A DNA stretch of 64,000 nucleotides, taken from positions 124,001-188,000 of the forward strand of contig NZ_WBMT01000018.1 of NCBI RefSeq assembly GCF_008923185.1, given 5' to 3'. This document shows, piece by piece, positions 60,568-64,000 of the stretch; positions within the stretch are counted from its first letter, which is position 1, and every line of letters begins with the position of its first letter. Source of the stretch: Actinomadura rudentiformis. GTDB taxonomy: Bacteria > Actinomycetota > Actinomycetes > Streptosporangiales > Streptosporangiaceae. The notes below the pieces were generated by a model, which worked only from the letters and a program-made list of their open reading frames with translations, searched no databases and was not told where the DNA came from. The translations under genes and the position numbers were made by a program.

Positions 60568-62022
60568 ATGACCCACACCTCGACCACGACCCAACGAACC
60601 GGCTCGGGGCTCGCCCTGCTGGCAGTGCTCATGCCGGCGATGCTCGTCACGGTCATCGCCAGCGACATGGTCAATCTCGTGCTCCCGTCGATCGGGGCGG
60701 AGTTCGGGGCCTCCAAGGCGGAGCTCGCGTGGGTGGTCACGGGCTTCCTGCTGATGTTCTCGGTCGGTGTCCCGTTCTACGGCCGCGTCTCCGACCGGGT
60801 GAGCCTGCGGCGGCTCTTCGGCTTCGCCCTGCTGGCCTACGCCGCCGGAAGCCTCGTGTGCGCGCTCGCCCCCGACCTCCTCGTGCTCGTGCTCGGGCGG
60901 ATCGTGACGGGGGTCGGCGCGGCCGCGATACCCGTGCTCTCGATCATCGCCGTCACCAGGTTGATGCCGCCGGACAAGAGGGGGATGGGCATCGGCGTCA
61001 TCTCCGCGGCCACGGGCATCGGCACCGCCGCCGGACCGGCCGTAGGCGGCGGTATCGGCCAGCTCCTCGGATGGCCCGCGCTGTTCTGGCTCATGCTTGT
61101 GGCCGCGCTGGCGCTGCTTCCCGCAGTGCTGCGCGTGCTGCCGGACGAGCCCCCGGCGGGCGCGGGCCGGTTTGACCTTCCCGGCGGCATCCTCCTGGGC
61201 CTCGGCGCCGGGCTGGTCCTGTTCGGCATCACCCAGGCACAGGTCGCCGGCTTCGCCGCACCCTCGTCCTGGGGCAGCCTCGTGGTGGCGGCCGTGGCAC
61301 TCGCGCTCTTCGGGTGGCGTACCGTACGCGCCGCGCAGCCGTTCGTCCCGCCCGCGCTGTTCACCAACCGGGTCTACCGGGCGGCGGTCGCCGTCGGGTT
61401 CCTGGCCATGATCGTCAATCTCGGCGGCCTGGTGTTCGTTCCGCTGCTGGTGGTGGACGTCAACGGACTCGGACCGGGGACGGGTGCCCTGGTCATGATC
61501 CCGGCCGGGGCCGCGGTCGCCGTCCTGTCGCCGTTGATCGGACGCCTCGCCGACTGCGTCGGCACCCGGCCCCTGGTGCTGACGGGCCTCGCGGCCATGG
61601 GAGTGTTCGCCCTGTTCCTCTCAACGTTCGCAGGAGACACATCGGTGATCCCCGCGGCGGCCGGGATGCTCGGGCTCAGTGTCGGCTTCATCTTCGTGAT
61701 GACCCCGATCATCAGCGCCGCGGCGAGCGCGTTGCCCGGCGACCAGGTCGGCGTCGGCCTGGGGATCCTCCAAGGAGCCCAGTTCCTTGGCGCGGGCACT
61801 GGCCCGGCCCTGTTCGGCGTGCTGGTGGCCGCGAGGCAGCAGAGCGGCGGCGGTTCCGTCAACCCCCTGTACGCCGGGCACGAAGGCGCCGCCTTCTCCG
61901 ATGCCTTCCTGGCCATGGCCGTGGTCGTCGTCCTCGCGTTGATCGCCGCTTTCCGGATGCGTCCCGCGGCGGCCCCCGCGGCCGCGCCGTCCCGCGACGC
62001 CGACAAGGTCCACCACGCTTGA
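60568..62022 (+). CDS. MFS drug-type exporter (DHA2-like, about 14 membrane segments)
   Basis: This 484-aa transporter opens with MLVTVIASDMVNLVLPSIGA and has motif A-like GVPFYGRVSDRVSLRR and the antiporter motif C-like region GIGTAAGPAVGGGIGQ. It resembles EmrB/QacA-type multidrug antiporters. Its expression is probably controlled by the upstream Rrf2 gene. GGAGGAG precedes the ATG. Confidence 0.85.
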   Translation: MTHTSTTTQRTGSGLALLAVLMPAMLVTVIASDMVNLVLPSIGAEFGASKAELAWVVTGFLLMFSVGVPFYGRVSDRVSLRRLFGFALLAYAAGSLVCALAPDLLVLVLGRIVTGVGAAAIPVLSIIAVTRLMPPDKRGMGIGVISAATGIGTAAGPAVGGGIGQLLGWPALFWLMLVAALALLPAVLRVLPDEPPAGAGRFDLPGGILLGLGAGLVLFGITQAQVAGFAAPSSWGSLVVAAVALALFGWRTVRAAQPFVPPALFTNRVYRAAVAVGFLAMIVNLGGLVFVPLLVVDVNGLGPGTGALVMIPAGAAVAVLSPLIGRLADCVGTRPLVLTGLAAMGVFALFLSTFAGDTSVIPAAAGMLGLSVGFIFVMTPIISAAASALPGDQVGVGLGILQGAQFLGAGTGPALFGVLVAARQQSGGGSVNPLYAGHEGAAFSDAFLAMAVVVVLALIAAFRMRPAAAPAAAPSRDADKVHHA

Positions 62023-62353
62023 GTCTCGACCATGTTCAACTGTCGCGTGCCGGCCGCCTGACCAGCTGATCATCGACGGCCCTTACCTGAGGTTCGCTCC
62101 TGGCCCTCATCGGCACCGCAGCGACCACCGGCGAAACTCGCCCGCGACGTGGTCCAGGCGGAACTCGGTCCCGTGGCCGTCTTCTAGAGTTGGGCTTCTA
62201 CCTGCTGGCGGGTCAGATTGTCCAACACAGCATTCACGTTCTACGCGTAATCGACTCGGCGGCCCTCTCCACGAGCATGCGCCGGTCACGCCAGGTGCCG
62301 CGCTCTTCGGTGCCGACCCCCTGCAGGTGTGCAGGGGCGAGGGGTGTTGGCGA
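62023..62353. other. Convergent intergenic region
   Basis: This region of 330 bp holds a hairpin (CCCCTGCA and complement, 62318-62337) that can end the minus-strand release-factor-like transcript. Nothing else was recognised. Confidence 0.5.
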
Positions 62354-63028
62354 TTATTGATCGGGGTCGAGTCGGCCTTGGCGCCAGGCGCGCAGGGACC
62401 AGCGTTGCCCGGTGGTGTGGTCAGTGACCTGGCTGCGTTGGGTGTTGTGGGTGAAGGTCTTGGCCGAGCGTTCGGAGTGGACCTGGGTTCGGCGTAGGTG
62501 ATCGGTGATGCGCTGTGATTGTCGCTCGGCGTTGAGGCGGAGCCGGTGTTCCAGGTCGGCGCGGGCAGAGGCCAGGTTGGCAGCCTGGGAGCGGCCCGAG
62601 GTCCGGGTGATGACGATGCCTGTGGGCAGATGATGCAGCCGTACGGCGGTTTCAACCTTGTTCTTGCGTTGGCCGCCCCGGCCTCGTCCCCGCATCGTCT
62701 GCACCCGCAGGTCCTCCTCTTGGATGAGCGGTGCGGCAGGGCGAGCGGGTTGGGGCATCACCGCAACGGTGGCGGTGGAGGTGTGCCGGCGGCCGCGCCG
62801 GTCGTTGCGCGGCTGGTGCTGGAGGCGGTGGGTGCCCGACAGCCAAGCGAGCTGCGTCACCGGAACGCCAGCCATGGTCATCACGATGGTGCGGCCCGGA
62901 TCGGTCGCGGCGCGGTCGACGGGCCAGCCGCGGCGGGCCGCCCATGCGGCGATGGTGTCGGCCAGTTCGGCGGCGAAGGCGAGGGCATCAGCGCCGCCTT
63001 CGCCCGGGCGGATCTCTACAAAGCACAT
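62354..63028 (-). CDS. Short class-I release-factor-like protein with GGQ motif
   Basis: This 224-aa protein lacks RF domain 1 but keeps the PCRF-type opening VEIRPGEGGADALAF, the SGTHRLQ...GRRHTSTATVAVMP region, and the peptidyl-hydrolysis motif GRGGQRKNKVETAVRL (GGQ at 118-120). The codon-reading tripeptide site (PxT in RF1, SPF in RF2) reads PRN within HQPRNDRRGRRHTS, so it should not recognise normal stop codons. The C-terminus is basic (QRKNK, RLRLNAERQSQRITDHLRR). It resembles PrfH-type accessory release factors that rescue stalled ribosomes. AGGAG precedes ATG 63028. Confidence 0.78.
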   Translation of the reverse strand: MCFVEIRPGEGGADALAFAAELADTIAAWAARRGWPVDRAATDPGRTIVMTMAGVPVTQLAWLSGTHRLQHQPRNDRRGRRHTSTATVAVMPQPARPAAPLIQEEDLRVQTMRGRGRGGQRKNKVETAVRLHHLPTGIVITRTSGRSQAANLASARADLEHRLRLNAERQSQRITDHLRRTQVHSERSAKTFTHNTQRSQVTDHTTGQRWSLRAWRQGRLDPDQ

Positions 63029-63299
63029 GGCAAGGCTCCTGGGAACGACCACCGAGCCCTGGCCGCGGGAAAAGGGGCGGCAGATCAGAAAGGCCGCTAC
63101 GCCGGGCCGGTGGACCACTGAGGGAGATGTCGATGAGATGGGGGAACAGGAGGGCGCCGCCACGCGGCGCCTGACTCATCGACGCCCAGGAGCGAACACG
63201 ACAACGCGCTCGGCGCCCAAGGCGTACGAGCGGTTCATCCGTGCCGTGCTGATCATGTTCTCATCGTCTCACGAGCCGCGTCCTTTGGCCAAGACCGGC

Positions 63300-63769
63300 G
63301 TTGCCAGGCGGTAGCAGCACCACCGTCAGGGCTCGCCGGATCTGGCGGCGCCGTGATCGGCCCAGACGGTCACCGGGTGGAACCGAACGTGCGCTTCCAG
63401 GTCGGCGCGGCCTGCTGTTTGTCCGAATGCGCGATCACCAAGGTGGCATCCACATCGATCGGGATCAGCCCGCCGTCGGCGCCGGGCGTGGCATCAGCCG
63501 GCCAGGGCCCAGGCGCGTTCGCAGGCTGTGGCACGAGCGATCCGGATGGCCTTGAGCGCCTGGGTGGGCCGGGCGGCCAGTGCGTCGATCAGCTGTGACA
63601 CCGTCGGGTCGGAGGTTACGGGCGCGAACAGCTCCGGCTGGACGCGCAGCAGGGCGATGTCGGCCAGGCAGTCCCGCCCAGCGCCAGATTTGCCACGAGC
63701 GAGATGATCAAGCGTCAGATGTACAGCCGCGCAGGTCGCGTGAGGTGACACAGTTCTCGGCACCGACAC
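63300..63769 (-). pseudogene. IS1380-family transposase remnant
   Basis: The minus strand encodes GRDCLADIALLRVQPELFAP then SDPTVSQLIDALAAR, a stop after ACERAWALAG, and further on LIPIDVDATLVIAHSDKQQA and APTWKRTFG. These are consecutive parts of IS1380 transposases, including the first catalytic Asp region. Stops and a frameshift interrupt them, and the rest of the element is missing, so it is a decayed fragment. Confidence 0.72.
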
Positions 63770-64000
63770 GCCAACAAGGTCCTCACAATCAAGACCTCGA
63801 CCGGTCAGACGACTGTGGATCTCGGGCAGGCAACGGCGATGCGTATCGTCGACTCGTGTGAGCCGTCCCCCGGTAGATGATCTTAGAGGTGACGCAGCGA
63901 GGGTTGGCCCACCGCTCCCTGGCCGAGACCGTCACAGCGCATGGGCCACTGCTGGACAGCGGTCCGCGTGTTGGGGGTGGGCTTGGCCGAGGGACTGTCC
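63770..64000. other. Window end, nothing firm
   Basis: The last 230 bp contain no gene I can support. They may include the 5' end of the degraded IS1380 element. Confidence 0.3.

Overview
The window is high-GC DNA with GTG starts, dense overlapping operons, SARP regulation, a DUF5753/methyltransferase pair and large NRPS genes. This fits a filamentous actinomycete, probably of the Streptosporangiales, although the genus cannot be fixed from sequence alone.

Layout. 1-13.9 kb is ordinary actinomycete chromosome: the end of a beta-propeller gene, an M20 amidohydrolase with a DUF5937/ArsR regulator, a DUF5753 regulator with a DUF574 methyltransferase, two roadblock-like proteins with a DUF4388-like protein, an alpha/beta hydrolase, a lipoprotein plus secreted metzincin, an N-terminally truncated NACHT-type protein and a SEDS (RodA/FtsW) protein. 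13.9-45.8 kb is a biosynthetic gene cluster. 46.3-64 kb is accessory chromosome with small stress, transport and immunity-like genes, a 3-oxoacid CoA-transferase, a truncated IclR gene, a frameshifted PadR remnant, IS30 and IS1380 remnants, an Rrf2/MFS pair and a short class-I release-factor-like gene.

The cluster carries homologues of the valanimycin azoxy core: a VlmH-like N-hydroxylase, a VlmR-like flavin reductase, a VlmO-like membrane protein, a VlmB-like diiron protein and a VlmA-like aminoacyl-tRNA-dependent transferase. A PLP decarboxylase could play the VlmD role. Around these sit a carrier-protein/acyl-AMP ligase pair, one KS-AT-ACP PKS module, a type II thioesterase, MbtH, a free PCP and three NRPS modules (C-A-PCP, C-A-PCP, C-A-PCP-TE), an FkbM methyltransferase carrying adenylation-domain flanks, and an exporter. 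The inferred product is an azoxy (N-N bonded) lipopeptide-like or peptide-polyketide compound.

The most unusual element is a well-formed class II, tRNA-Ser-like gene at 23008-23099. Its anticodon arm is a 6-bp hairpin closed by four nucleotides, so it lacks a decodable anticodon, while the features seryl-tRNA synthetase reads (G discriminator, long variable arm) are intact. It lies divergent from the VlmA-like gene and heads a biosynthetic operon. It is a candidate dedicated, non-decoding seryl donor for natural-product assembly.

Seven cluster promoters share one architecture: two or three heptamers of the form GTCAGNN in direct repeat every 11 bp, the last one exactly 8 bp upstream of a -10-like hexamer. 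This is the known layout of SARP operators, and a SARP gene lies in the cluster. The seven sites include the promoter of the tRNA-like gene and that of a secreted beta-propeller protein, so both appear to belong to the regulon.
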